Positions 39,501-50,637 of a stretch of DNA of 64,000 bases are shown piece after piece. The notes under the pieces were generated by a model. The model had not been told where the DNA came from. It did not search any database and was given only the letters and a program-made list of their open reading frames with translations. The first letter of the stretch is position 1, and the number at the start of each line of letters is the position of its first letter. The DNA comes from Datisca glomerata (Eukaryota > Streptophyta > Magnoliopsida > Cucurbitales > Datiscaceae): assembly GCA_003255025.1 (NCBI GenBank), contig QANY01011423.1, positions 64,551 to 128,550 on the forward strand, in the 5' to 3' direction. The position numbers were made by a program, and so were the translations under genes.

Positions 39501-41449
39501 CCCAACGGAAGCTGAACTCACCCTCGTTAAGCCTTCTGATTTTGAGTTCTGCTTCTTAGCTTTCTTGAGACCAATTTTGTGTTTCCTTTCGCATCAAAGG
39601 TGGAAGGCTTACTTTCAGTAAAGTTTGTCTATCTAGTCTTCCTCTTGCTCTTCAAAAATAGAGTCTCAACAGCTTGCAGTTCATTCATCAGCTCAGGAAG
39701 TGAGTACCTCAACTTATTCATCGAATAATTAAGTTTAAAGTTCTCAAATGTGTCAGGCAGAGTCTCAACGATCATATCAACTTGTGTCTCGCCATCTATT
39801 TCAACACCCATGATCTCCATCTCATTCAGATAATTGATAATCAGCATCATATGTTCTCATATAGGAGTTCGAGGTTTCATCCTGCAGTTCATGAAGTTTT
39901 GCACAACTACTTGTTTAGCTTGACGACCCTGATCTTTGAACATTTCGGTGATGCTCGACATTATATCAGCGGCAGATTCCATGTTTTGATATTGTTTTTA
40001 CAACACATTGCTAACAGAAGCCAAGATGTAACACCTGGTGATCTCATCAGAACGCGGCTAAGAAGCATAAGCATTATTTTCTTCTTAAGTCAATTCAGCA
40101 ATAGGATCAAGACAATGGGTGGTGAGCACGAACTTGTACTTTTCTACCGGCAGCACGATATCAAGATTATGTTTCCAATCCACATCATTTTCACTAGTAA
40201 GTTTGTTCGTATTTAAGATAGATGAGAGTGGGGATGGTGACATGATTACTAAATAAAATAAATAAATCAGTGTAAATAAATACTCAATCATTTAAGAAAA
40301 TGTGATGCATGATGCAAATACTTAAATATTTAAAATCCAATCAAAAATATTTCTTCCATGATCTTACGATCAACAACGATAGCTTGTCTCATCTAAGGAC
40401 AACGCCCAAGCTACCTCCTATCGCATCGAGACTTCTCTCATTTGGTTATCACTTCTCAAGATGTCACTACATCTAGCTTAACCAATCACTGATAGTTTTG
40501 GACACCGTAGCCCCATTAACTAACCCAATGATGGATTTCAATATGGTTCGGTCTAAGTGATTAACCAACTCATCAGTTTTAAAGGTTGTCATGAACTAAC
40601 AGTATGTCTAGAAATGGTCATGCCTCACCATTTCCTTTACAAACTTTAGTTTTTTAAGCAACTCAATGACTCAAAGCGACACGATTATCAACTTTCTCTC
40701 ACTGAAGAGAGGACCGCTATGGTGGCTCTAAATCAGTCTTCATGCCACGATCAAGTTTACGTTGGGGAGCTTGAGAACGTTTCAACGTAAATGACCCTCC
40801 CACTTAGTTTTGAAAAATGCATTTTTCGTTGATTTTTCAAAAATCATAACTCTTTATTAATTTGGAAAAAACAAGTTTCAAAAATTATAAACTTTTATAA
40901 AATTTAAATCCCAATTTAAAATTTATAACTTTTATAAAATTAACATTGTATTTAAATTATAAGCCATTAAAAATTAAACTACAATGATGCATGTACATGC
41001 TATATGATATTTTGATATTGGCATATCCCTAGTTCAAGATGGCATGTTATATGATGATACAAGATTAATAATAAATCATCTATTCAAAATTAACCTCTAT
41101 ATTGGTTCATTTGTAATTACAACCCATAAAAGAATAATAAATAAATTATAACTAATTTATAAACTAATTTTCATGGCGTCTGTAATTTGCTCATTCCCCT
41201 TCAGGAAATTCCACCATTTTGTAACTCTTTAAAATTGCCAGTCTCATTTTAAAAATCAATTTTAATTTAAAATTTAATTTTTCAATCATTTTTACTTTGA
41301 TAAATCAATTACCAAGTAAATAAAACAATTAATTAATTTTTAAGAATAATTTATAAAATATTTTTCAATTAATTAGTGCTGAAAAATTATCGAATTAAAT
41401 AAAAATAATTTTTAGGGACTGGATTGGGTAAAACCCTAACATTTCATAA

Positions 41450-41730
41450 ACTCAAAATTTCCAAAATCTCAAGGTTTTCCAAACATAAAGTTTCCAAAAC
41501 CCAAATGGTTATCTAAATCCATAGGTTTTCAAAATCCTTAGATTTCCAAAACCCAAATGTTTCCAGAACCCTAATGGTTTCCTAAATCCATAGGTTTCCA
41601 AAACCAATTAGGTAACCAACTGTGCATGGCATGGTAGGAGGCAACAAGAGGCGGTAGCACGGCAGTGCGGCTGCAGCAGCAGCGGTGACCAGCGACGGCG
41701 GTGATTCTTTTACGGTGACTTTTCGAGGCA
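41450..41730. repeat. Degenerate tandem motif and GC-rich patch in the copia D leader
   Basis: Variants of ggtttccaaaacccaaatgg repeat from about 41455 to 41610. A GC-rich patch follows (41640-41705: gcggctgcagcagcagcggtg). Element A has a comparable GC-rich patch in its leader (1720-1930). No protein is encoded. Confidence 0.6.
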
Positions 41731-41984
41731 AGGACAGATTACATAGAATTTAAAAAAATACAACTTTTGTAAGAAATATAAATGACATAAAATCCTATGC
41801 CTCAAATCTGGCGTACATCAATTCTAAAATTGAAAAATAAAATGCCTAGAGCCAATAGTTAGGGATCCATACATAAAGCACATTCAAAATAATTTTGAAT
41901 CTACCATACACAATTATATTCCTATATCTGAACATCCATCGATAGATATATGTTAATCTAAATATACATAATCTAGAACACAAG

Positions 41985-41996
41985 GCTCTGATACCA
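41985..41996 (-). other. Primer-binding site of copia D (initiator tRNA-Met)
   Basis: The minus strand reads TGGTATCAGAGC two bases inside the right LTR, which fixes the minus orientation of element D. Confidence 0.9.
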
Positions 41997-41998
41997 AT

Positions 41999-43815
41999 TA
42001 TTAGATCAGGTTTTAAAAATTTAAAGAAAAATCATTAAACTACGAAGGATTCGTGAGCGGAATATTAAAAAAATTTACATCAACCAGTTTAATCATATTA
42101 AATATTAAAATTATACATTCGATTATGCATACAAAGTTAAATGTATTCAAAAGAGGTAGAAATGATTAATACATTTTCGTTGTATCGGAGACTTTCTAAG
42201 TTTGTGGAATCTTTATTTAATACTTCGCGTTCTTCGATCTTCAAATTCAAGAACTTCAATTAGTCTTCGCACCAACAATTACTCGTTGGATTCAAAAGTA
42301 TATCTCGCAAGGACGTCGTTAGGATTTGAGTGTGAAGAGAAAACTTTTTTCTACTCTATGTGATTAGGGTTATGTCAACACACTTAGAGAGGCAACCCTA
42401 ATGTCATCCCTTATATAATAATTTTAGAATTTTCACATATACCCCATATATGTGTAATTTTCAAAATTCACCCACATAATCTATAATTGTCGAAAATTGC
42501 ATCTCCCATTAAAGTCAATATTGTGTCCAAATTCATTAACCCAAAATTGATAAATTTAAATTGATATCCATAAATTAATTAATTAATTTCTCTTATTTAC
42601 TAATTATCTAACAATTAAAAATTAATTAATTAATTTGAACATCAATTAATTACTCTTCACTAATTAAGTAATAACACCCATCACATATGGGTTCAGGATA
42701 TACATTTTGGCTCAAAACACATTTTGACCCAACTGATGTTGTTTCTTCTACTCCTATCATCATGAGTTACTCCCTGAGATCGAATGGACTTACATGAATA
42801 AAGTTATAGGATTCAAATACCCGGTGAAGTTATCTCTATAAATTCCTGACCTATTTAATTCTGACACCGTACGACTCCACTATAGGTTCGATGCCAAATC
42901 AACTCTCGATTCATGCGCGCTACATTTTTTGTTGATGCAAATAAATACTTTTATTTCACGATCCACAGAATATTTTAACATATTACCCTTCGTGAATATC
43001 AGTAACATGATAGGGATATAAAATTATCATTTTACCCCTATTGTTATTATTTATTTAACTCATTTATTGACTATGAATAAGAAATATATAATAGTAAATT
43101 GTCTCGTACAATTCCACATGTCATATTCAATGATATATTTCATCAAGTGACTGTACAGGTTAATTTATTCACACACTCATCAATAAATTATAAGGTGATA
43201 TTGTTGCATTTTACAATCTAACCATGAATTCCCATATCTGTAAATCACGCAACTCCAACATATTTGAATCACGATCTCAATAACCGAGGTATTGTCCGAT
43301 AATTCGAACTCACTCCTCTAATGTATCAAAGATCGTAACTAACTAGGCCAAATTTTGTATTCACCTCAGGATTAAAGTAATTATGAAAATATTCTTAGGT
43401 GTAACAATTAGATTTAGATCTAGATAAATGATTTTACTCCAAACTAATTTATTAATGGTCTATTCAACATGTTCCACAGCATGTCTAGGTCAACCATTAG
43501 AGTCTTCACTCCCATGCCCCAAGACTGACATCATTTGATTCAACCTAACAGTCGTAATCAGACTCAATTGCCCAATTGATCCTAAGACTACGAATAACGT
43601 TGTGAACTATTTTATAAGAGTTTGTATGGAATACTCCTCAGTCTTTACTCTTTTTACATTGACAATAGTTCCAAGAGTTGAGTAAATTATAAACACACGT
43701 TAATTAATAGAAAACTTTCATTCATTCATTAAATTTGGTAATACAAAATGTCAGAAAAAATAACTAAATACTCATAAATATTTATTACACCTTATTTATG
43801 GACATAATTCCAATA
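41999..43815 (-). repeat. Right (5') LTR of copia element D
   Basis: 1817 bp, from TATTAGATCAGG to TAATTCCAATA. GGGGG at 43816-43820 repeats the five bases before the left LTR, giving an exact 5-bp target duplication around 34721-43815. Confidence 0.9.
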
Positions 43816-43820
43816 GGGGG

Positions 43821-44659
43821 TCATGCGACCATCCTCATCTTCTAGCTGGGGATTTAGGTTCGGACATGGCTTGTAAGCCAGTGTGATGTGGATTGATGCT
43901 AGGTTTTCTATTTCAGCTAGGAATGACCACAGGTCTATTTTTGTGTTGCGCGGCCTTTCATTTTCATAGGAGCTTTACAAAATTGTTGGTGGCCAAAAGG
44001 ACACCAAGGAGTTAGACGGAGGGTGGCCCACCAATATTTTCCTCCATCTTTCGCAACTGCTCACGTATTTCCCCTGTAGGGCCCATTAGGGGTCTTTACC
44101 TTTACTCTTTCTTTGGCGACCCTATTCTCCTCCTTCGTCTGGCAACATGGTGAGCGGGGTTAAACACACCCGGGGTCGTTTATGGTGTGCTCTCCTTTCC
44201 AACCCTTCTCTGTATGTCACTCCTCCCTTTATCTTCATGGGATGACCCCAACCATAACCTTCACCATTAAGGGGGAGCTTTTCCATCTAAAACTCAATTT
44301 TGCTTTAGTTCTGGTTTCCTTGGGATATTACAGTTTCTCTGAGTCAAGGTGTTATCTTTCCTTTTCCCGGATAGTTTTCCCACAGGGTTCTGCGAGTGCA
44401 TGATGACTCCAACTATTGATGCTGAAAATCGGGGAATGATCATTCACGTGCAAGAGATCGATACTATTTGAGTGATAACCAATGTGTCTTTCCTCCCTCA
44501 CCTCGTTACCTTAGAGGTTACGACCTATGTATTCTTCTTCAGTTGTCATGTAATTATCATGACGACAGATGATTCTTCTCTCAGTGAGGAGAAAGGGTTT
44601 CAAGTTCTTTGAATTAGAATGATTTTATCATCATCCCCACAGACGACGCCAACTATTGA
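43821..44659 (-). mobile_element. Element E internal region, right part, with primer site
   Basis: This continues element E after the copia D insertion. On the minus strand TTGGCGTCGTCTGTGGGG (about 44636-44653) lies just inside the 5' LTR and resembles the TGGCGCCGTCTGTGGG primer sites common in plant LTR elements. The stretch actccaactattgatgctgaaaatc at about 44405 repeats the primer-site/LTR junction at about 44647. No coding domain was recognised. Confidence 0.6.
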
Positions 44660-45331
44660 TGCTGAAAATCACAATAGTATTGATACTTGTCTTCTTTGCT
44701 AATTATGATCGTCTTCCTGGCCGGAAATCTGTAAAATACAAATAAAGAACCTGAATGTGAGGAGAGTCGGGTGGTGGTTGCCTCGCCTAAGAGCCTCCTC
44801 CGATGTTTAAGTTAGTTTCCCGGTATTATTTTGACATAGTTTCCTTAGGAAAGAAAATTGTCTCCTTTCCCTGTGGTAGATGAAAATATTTATACCTGGA
44901 GCCTTTAAGGAAGAAACGTGCTGGAGAAGTCTTAGGAGTATGCAAGGGAAGTCTTCTGAGGCCCGGTGACTGACCTTCATTGGATGAGGGAGGCGATCTT
45001 GACATAAAGCGACATCATTAAATGTTGATGTGTTCTTTGAAATGACCTACTGAGAGTTGATTTGACATGATGTCCTAGCGATTGGACATGTCGGGCGTTT
45101 GGGCCTAATAGGTGGTCGCCACATGGAATGTTGTTAACGGTGGGCAATGATGCGCTGACACTGGGAGTTACCCAAGCTTTTTGGTCAGGGGTTTTGTTTC
45201 CGCTCCTCTTCCTCTACTCAGGTTTGTGCAACTCGAGCTTCCTTAGGACCGACTGAGCAAGGTCAGGCCTTTCCCTTTGAAACTCTCCTTTGCCATGAAC
45301 TCATTGATGCGGTCCAACACGTGTCACCACA
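44660..45331 (-). repeat. Right (5') LTR of element E
   Basis: Second copy of the roughly 670-bp LTR at 31168-31838, starting TGCTGAAAATCAC and ending near cacgtgtcaccaca. Base differences from the left copy are frequent, including small indels. A convincing 5-bp target duplication was not found (gttac on the left; ttgct on the right). Confidence 0.8.
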
Positions 45332-45548
45332 TTGCTAGTGGTCAGGAAACACCTATAATAGCTATTATTATAATTTTTTGGAACTAATCAATTATTATTT
45401 GAATATGAAAATTCAAAAATAACCAATCAATCTCCATAATGAATTATTATTCAATGACATACATTAGTGGGATATGAATTTTTCTCAAAGTTAGTGGGAG
45501 AATAAAAATAAATGAGAATCTTATTAATTATTTTATTTAAGATTAACA

Positions 45549-45672
45549 CCAAGTCATAAGAGTGTGACACGTGTACTTTTATGGGGTATTATAGGATTAG
45601 TAAATAAAATACATCGACAAAGTTGATCAAAAATGATTCTCCTACGCATATCACTTTTAACATATTATAGAT
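45549..45672 (-). mobile_element. Very short Helitron-like element or Helitron 5' end
   Basis: On the minus strand TCTATAATATGTTAAAAGTGA (from about 45672) matches the start of the two larger Helitrons. After about 120 bp a CACGTGTCAC stem-like motif is followed by CTTGGT, at the position where the others end CTAGT. It could be a deletion derivative with both ends or a chance truncation. Confidence 0.45.
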
Positions 45673-46082
45673 ATAGATATTATAGATTATGGATAAGATC
45701 ATAGCTTTCAAACATAACAACTTGGGTTAATTATGCTAGACCCCCTGACCTTCTACGCATATATCAAATTACACCCTCACCTTCAAAATCTTATAGTAGT
45801 ACCACTTCACTTTTTATTTTTTATCACGAACACCCCCTACCAACACTTTCGTTCAAAAAATATACGGAAGTATCTACATGTGAGCTTGACGTGCTCTTTT
45901 TAATGGGCAATTGTAATTTAATACCCACTACCACGTGTCTTCAATCCAAAGAGGATCCCTACCTAAATTCCATGGAGATGAAAAACATCATTAATGGAGT
46001 TCAAGCTTCCTCTTTGCAACTTTCTTTCAGTGATAGTCTTACCTTTAAATTTGAATTCAATTTTTAGTCTCAGACAGAAAAT

Positions 46083-46124
46083 CCTCAAGCTTTCATTGAT
46101 TTCGAATCCAATGAAAGCTTGAGG
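46083..46124. repeat. Hairpin with 16-bp perfect arms inside the Pack-MULE
   Basis: CCTCAAGCTTTCATTG, ten bases of loop, then CAATGAAAGCTTGAGG, an exact inverted repeat. Confidence 0.9.
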
Positions 46125-46389
46125 AAGACGATGAGGCATTTTAGGTGAGGGGCTTCATTCTAATAAGAACTAGTCATGAATTTGAAATGGATTCAAGAGA
46201 GAATCCAATAAAAAATGGGTAATTTCAAGAAAGAATCTAGTAAAAACAATCTTTTGAAGGTGATGGTGAGAAATCTTTTGAAGAGTCTGCTCTCATCCCC
46301 ATTTTTGTAATTGGCAATCCAGTAAAAAATGGGTAAGTCCATAAAATCCAGAGAGTTTCTTCCTCATCTATTACCTCCATATCACGACT

Positions 46390-46392
<3 letters not shown>

Positions 46393-46470
<78 letters not shown>
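46393..46470. repeat. Compound microsatellite (TC)n(TA)n
   Basis: About 18 TC units (46393-46429) run directly into about 20 TA units (46430-46470), followed by further CT-rich sequence to about 46505. This is a likely length-polymorphic site inside the Pack-MULE. Confidence 0.9.
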
Positions 46471-46475
<5 letters not shown>

Positions 46476-46573
46476 CTCTCTATCCCTCTCTCCCCCTCTC
46501 TCTCACACACACATAAACTCAGGAGTTTCTATGCCCAATTTATGGGTCTTTGATGGTCGACCCGATTGTTGTA

Positions 46574-46755
46574 TCTTCAGGCTAGAAACTCTCTAGCGCC
46601 CCCGAGCCTTTGAGCATAAACGCCGCGACGTTTGAGAACAAGAAGCTTATTCAAGTCACAAATCAAGGAGACCGAGAGTTCATGGAGGAAATGGAAACCA
46701 TAGGGAAAATCAAACACCAAAACTTGGTTCCCTTGTTGGGTTACTGTAAAATTAG
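46574..46755 (+). pseudogene. Captured fragment of a BRI1-like (BRL) receptor kinase gene
   Basis: The plus frame reads SSG, a stop, [17 protein letters not shown], then [20 protein letters not shown] and [19 protein letters not shown]. The first part matches the juxtamembrane segment and the second the N-lobe of the kinase domain of BRI1-like brassinosteroid receptors; the [11 protein letters not shown] form is closer to BRL1/BRL3 than to BRI1 itself. Between ATFE and KKL about 45 residues of the normal protein are missing (start of the kinase domain and glycine loop), yet the frame is kept. After CKI the sequence is unrelated. It cannot encode a kinase. Any role as a small-RNA source against the parent gene is speculation. 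Confidence 0.8.
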
Positions 46756-47044
46756 GGGAAAAGGAGGGAGAACGGGAGAGCAAGAGAGAGAATAGAGAGT
46801 GAAGAAGAAGAATGGAATTAGAGACACGTGACAGTGAGTATTAAATTACGTCATTGTCCATTAAAAATAGCACGGGATGCTTACGTGTAGTGACTTCTGT
46901 CCATTTTTAGAACGAAGTTACGGTATGAGGTATTGTGAAAAGAAAGAAAGTGGGGAGGTACTACTTTAAACTTTTAAATGTGTGGTGCAATTTGGTATAA
47001 GCATAGAAGGTGAGGGGGTCTAGGGTAATTAACCCTAACAACTT

Positions 47045-47345
47045 GTCTATGTTACTTCTTCCTTAATAATAATCAAGTCACAAGGCTACTTAATTAGTAC
47101 TTAATCCAATATTGTTCATAAACATATGAATTAGTATTTCATTTAGAACTTTGGTTACTACAAATATATATATGTATATATGTATATTTATTATATTTCA
47201 TATCGAAGTTACTCAATTTACAAGTAATAACAAGAAGTCCCAAAATTGATTAGCATTTCATATCGAAGTTATTCAATTTACAAGTAATAACAACAAGTCC
47301 CAAAATTGATTAGAGTCTGTATTTAATTTAATTACTCAGTGATGA
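47045..47345. repeat. 3' flank of the X8 gene with a 60-bp tandem duplication
   Basis: A block beginning tttcatatcgaagtta recurs after exactly 60 bp (about 47196-47255 and 47256-47315) with few differences. A TA-rich stretch precedes it (47165-47185). No gene is seen; it is probably the 3' UTR or downstream region of the minus-strand X8 gene. Confidence 0.6.
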
Positions 47346-50300
47346 TTATTGATCACAAGCAAAAAAACTAAGAGAAATCATGATTAAGAAATGTAGCAAG
47401 AAATTAATATTAAATCCTCTACGAACTGCTGCTGAGGTAGATGGAGTTGAAGGCACGGCCCCGAAAACTGTTGAGCCGCTAGAATTTGTAGTGTTTAAAA
47501 CCGATGAACTTGTGCTGATCAATTTAATAAACACATTAATTAATTTAATTAATTAATTATAAAGATTGCTGTACAAAAAAATGGTGAGGAAGAAAATATT
47601 CACCTTGTTGATGGATACAGACATGTTCCAGAACCTGTAATAGTTTTAAAAATATATATATACATAAGTGGGAAAAAAATCATTAAAGAACACTGAAAAT
47701 TATATAAAAGAAAAAGATAAAGTAGGAAAAATTGTATGAAAGTAGAGTTAGTATCTGGAGACTTGCGCTTCCTAACAACGAGCAGAAAGAAGAAAGCTGA
47801 CTTCTAATGTCCACTAATTTGTTGGTTACAGCTTTATTAATACCTCATTACTTGATGTCACCTCTGAAGTGGAACCATAGCTTTAGTTTTCCTTTGATTT
47901 TAAATTAATTCTATGGGACCGGGATAATTTTTTTAAGGTAAACAGGAGAAAGAACCTATTATAACTAAGTCGTTCTTTTGATTTTCAATGATTCAGATCT
48001 GATTTTAGGGTCTTCTGTCTTTTAGATCTTAGGTTCCAATCCTCTTGGATACAAACAATTAGTTCGGGCTACTGTCCAAAGTGATAAAACCGGCGATTTA
48101 TCTATAGAAAAACCTCTGAATACATTATGCATTATGCATGAGTTGGGTATACAAATCCTAAACATACGTAATTGTCAAAAAAAATAAAAAATAAACCATA
48201 GAAATGTAGAATATCAATAGTGTATAATTTATATGCTTCAAAGGTTTCAAAATATATATATATGCTTAAAAGTAGGGTTCCAATTTTGGTCGGTGTACCA
48301 CTTGAATTGGCATAAAAAAAAATATATGCATAAACAACCTACTTTCAAACGCAATACTAAATAAATTCTAAATTTAAGAATTAGGAAATATTTCTTCCTC
48401 TCCTGGCATCAAAATTCCTTGTTACAAACAAAAGAGTTCCCTATAGATCCTTGAGAAATGTTTTTAAATAAACACTTGTAAAAGAAAAAAAATGATTTCA
48501 AGACTTTGTTTTTACGAAATTTAGTATTTTTACAAGAGAAAAATTTATGTTTCATTTTAATTAAAAAATTGTGGTGAATTTGATGTCTGCTATACTGAAA
48601 TCTAACCCTAATAATTTGTTAGACTGTGATGTAACAAGTATCAATCCTAATATGAGAATACTAAACTAGGGTCTAGCAGCAAAGTTTTGCTAGACCAACA
48701 TCTAGGCGGAGTAACTTAGTCCTTTCTCTAGTTCTCTTGCATAAAAAGAGACATTTTCTTAAAAAATCTCAGAGTTCTGAATTTCATTTTTCAGTCTACA
48801 GGAGTTCACCCGACACAGTTTATCTACATTGTTTTCAAATCACATTCAAAATCTATTAATACATAAAATCAAAAGTCACAAAATAATTTTTTAACTCGAG
48901 AATTGTCTAAAAAATTTTTCATGCCATCTAAAATATAATCTCTCATGTTTAACCTATAATCATAAAGTAAAAAATTACATGATATTATGTCTCAGGAGAT
49001 CAACATACATATAACATAAAATATGATACATGCAACATAAATGACGTAAATAAAAAATGAGGAGAAAAAAAGAAAGGAAAGGTAAAACTCACTTGGATCC
49101 GTGCTAGTGACAACAGCTGTGCCACCAAAATTACAGCTATTAGGAAGAGGATTCTTCTGATAATAGGCATTGAAAGCAAAAGAGGCATGATCACGAATGG
49201 TATTTGGGTAATAACACTTCTCACCGACCTGAATTGGTCTACAATCAGCTCCACCATATCCACAAGCATAATCTAATGCTACTTGTAAACCTGTTTTTGA
49301 TGCACTTTGGCTTGCTATACACCAACTTCCTCCTCCTTGTACGGTGCTTGTCACTGTATTTGCTGCCGGAGTGGCTGAGTCTGGCGTTGATGTTGGATTC
49401 ATTATTGTAGTTGGTGTAGCTGGAATTATTGTCGGAACTGTTGTTATAGGGGTAGTTATGTCTTTTTTCGCTGTCGAAATTCGCTGGTTGCTGTTTTGTA
49501 ATTGTAATTGTTCTTCTCTGTTTAACTTTAACTCTCTTGCATGTCCTGAAAAATAAATTGTAAAAAATCACATTTTAAAATATACAATTATTCTCCTATC
49601 GTAAAAATTTAAATATTTTAATGTGTTAACTGAAATTGACCATCACTTTTTTTCATAACTAATGTAGGATAATCTTAACAAACTGATCAAATTTTTACAT
49701 ATATCAGGGAATTGACCTATATCATACACCTATTATAATTTAAACTGCTTTTGAAGATTATCTTAACAAAATTTTAAATATTAACCACCAAATATTAATA
49801 TTATTTTAAAGAACAACGTTTTTTATTATTATTCTGAATTTCAAAATTTGAATAAATTAGTGCAGTAAAAATGAGGAAACGAATCTGAGTGACTGTTAAA
49901 ATGGAGAAATTAAGGGGTTCAATGCGGAAAAAGTGAATGGGTAAAAACCTGTCGTCAACTGCTTCAGACAAGAAGATCAAAAAGGTTTATGAAAAGTAAA
50001 CTGTCTGATTCAAGAGTCCTCTAGTATAGGTCGGAGATAATTATTGAGAGACAACAAGAAAAGGAAATAAAGTTTGAAAATCAATAAGACATCCATCATT
50101 TCATGTTTGAAAACATTATGTGATAATGTCCAGTCCAAAGAAGCAAGGAAAAAGACACAGAAGAAAAAGGAAAAAAAAAGAAAGAGAATAAGAATCTAAT
50201 TTTGGATAAAGAACAGTCAAATTGGAGAAGGAAAAAAAAGACTTATACCCACATGAAAAAGCAAACAAATTCTATTTCTAACATGTAAAGCAAATAAATA

Positions 50301-50507
50301 TAATTATATACAGGAACAAGAATTAGAGAAAATTAATTAAATTTAAGGCTAATTGAAGAAGAAGAAGCAATAAAGATTAGATAGGAAATTTTTTTATGTG
50401 CAAATGGAACTGAAGAATACTAAAAAGAGAAGAGAAAGAAGAAAACCTGAAGAGAGAAAATGAGTGAATAGGAGGAATGTTAGAGTGTAAATAATCCAAC
50501 CATCCAT
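47346..50507 (-). CDS. X8 domain protein, secreted, probably GPI-anchored (PDCB-like)
   Basis: Four exons with GT-AG introns give a 237-residue protein: 50507-50447, 49545-49093, 47634-47604 (a 31-nt microexon) and 47514-47346; the phases join exactly. Residues 1-20 (MDGWIIYTLTFLLFTHFLSS) are a signal peptide. Residues about 45-90 are a Thr/Pro/Ser-rich spacer. The X8 domain spans about 94-178, with SWCIAS, LDYACGYGGADC, KCYYPNT, ASFAFNAYYQ and six cysteines (96, 115, 122, 131, 158, 176). A Ser/Thr-rich stretch and a hydrophobic tail (about 215-232) fit GPI attachment. X8 modules bind beta-1,3-glucan (callose); stand-alone GPI-anchored forms include the plasmodesmata callose-binding proteins. 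No glycosyl hydrolase domain is present, so a binding and not enzymatic role at the wall or plasmodesmata is inferred. The microexon encodes part of the last cysteine segment, GTCLYPST. Confidence 0.9.
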
Positions 50508-50637
50508 TCCCAATCCTCCTCTGCTTTTTCCCTTAGCAGCTTCAAACAGAGTGAAGCTCAAGCATATCTTAAACTAGAGAATATGAAGGCTTATCTTGTT
50601 GTTTGGAAACAAGAGGACTTCTGCTCCCCCTTCTGAA

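Larger units (their letters stand above)
36565..41998 (-). mobile_element. Copia element D internal region (gag-pol, decayed)
   Basis: Minus-strand order: leader 41984-40244; gag from 40243 (MSPSPLSSILNTNKL, then ETQVDMIVETLPDTFENF and MNKLRYSLPELMNEL, 39850-39640); degraded zinc-knuckle and protease region; integrase about 39200-38400 (TTLEYWGAQHMFGNRR, YTCLFVGYLKRINGYVFYSP); reverse transcriptase about 38000-37030 (FMVYKRRYIQ.. region; DMNDLGEATFVLGIQIFQDW; YASSVESLMYAMIYTKLDIC); RNase H 36880-36617 (MEDEYVAAYETVEEAVWL, NKPMTLYCDNSETVANSKEP). Stops and frame shifts are frequent. Protein sequence parallels element B closely. Confidence 0.85.
45724..47035. mobile_element. Pack-MULE (Mutator-like element with captured gene fragment), 1312 bp
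   Basis: The left end GGGTTAATTATGCTAGACCC and the right end, read in reverse complement, GGGTTAATTACCCTAGACCC start long terminal inverted repeats of about 215 bp (45724-45940 and 46820-47035), reaching the shared CCAC/GTCACGTGTCT. A perfect 9-bp duplication TAACAACTT flanks the element (45715-45723 and 47036-47044), the size made by Mutator-superfamily transposases. No transposase is present. The interior carries a fragment of a BRI1-like receptor kinase gene (46574-46755), a 16-bp-arm hairpin and a compound microsatellite. Confidence 0.9.

Noticed and set aside
31163..45336. A 5-bp target duplication for element E
   Set aside because: gttac on the left and ttgct on the right do not agree, and the right border of the LTR is uncertain by several bases.
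49204..49571. Open frames overlapping X8 exon 2 on both strands
   Set aside because: They are other-frame shadows. The true frame joins the signal-peptide exon and the microexon in phase.
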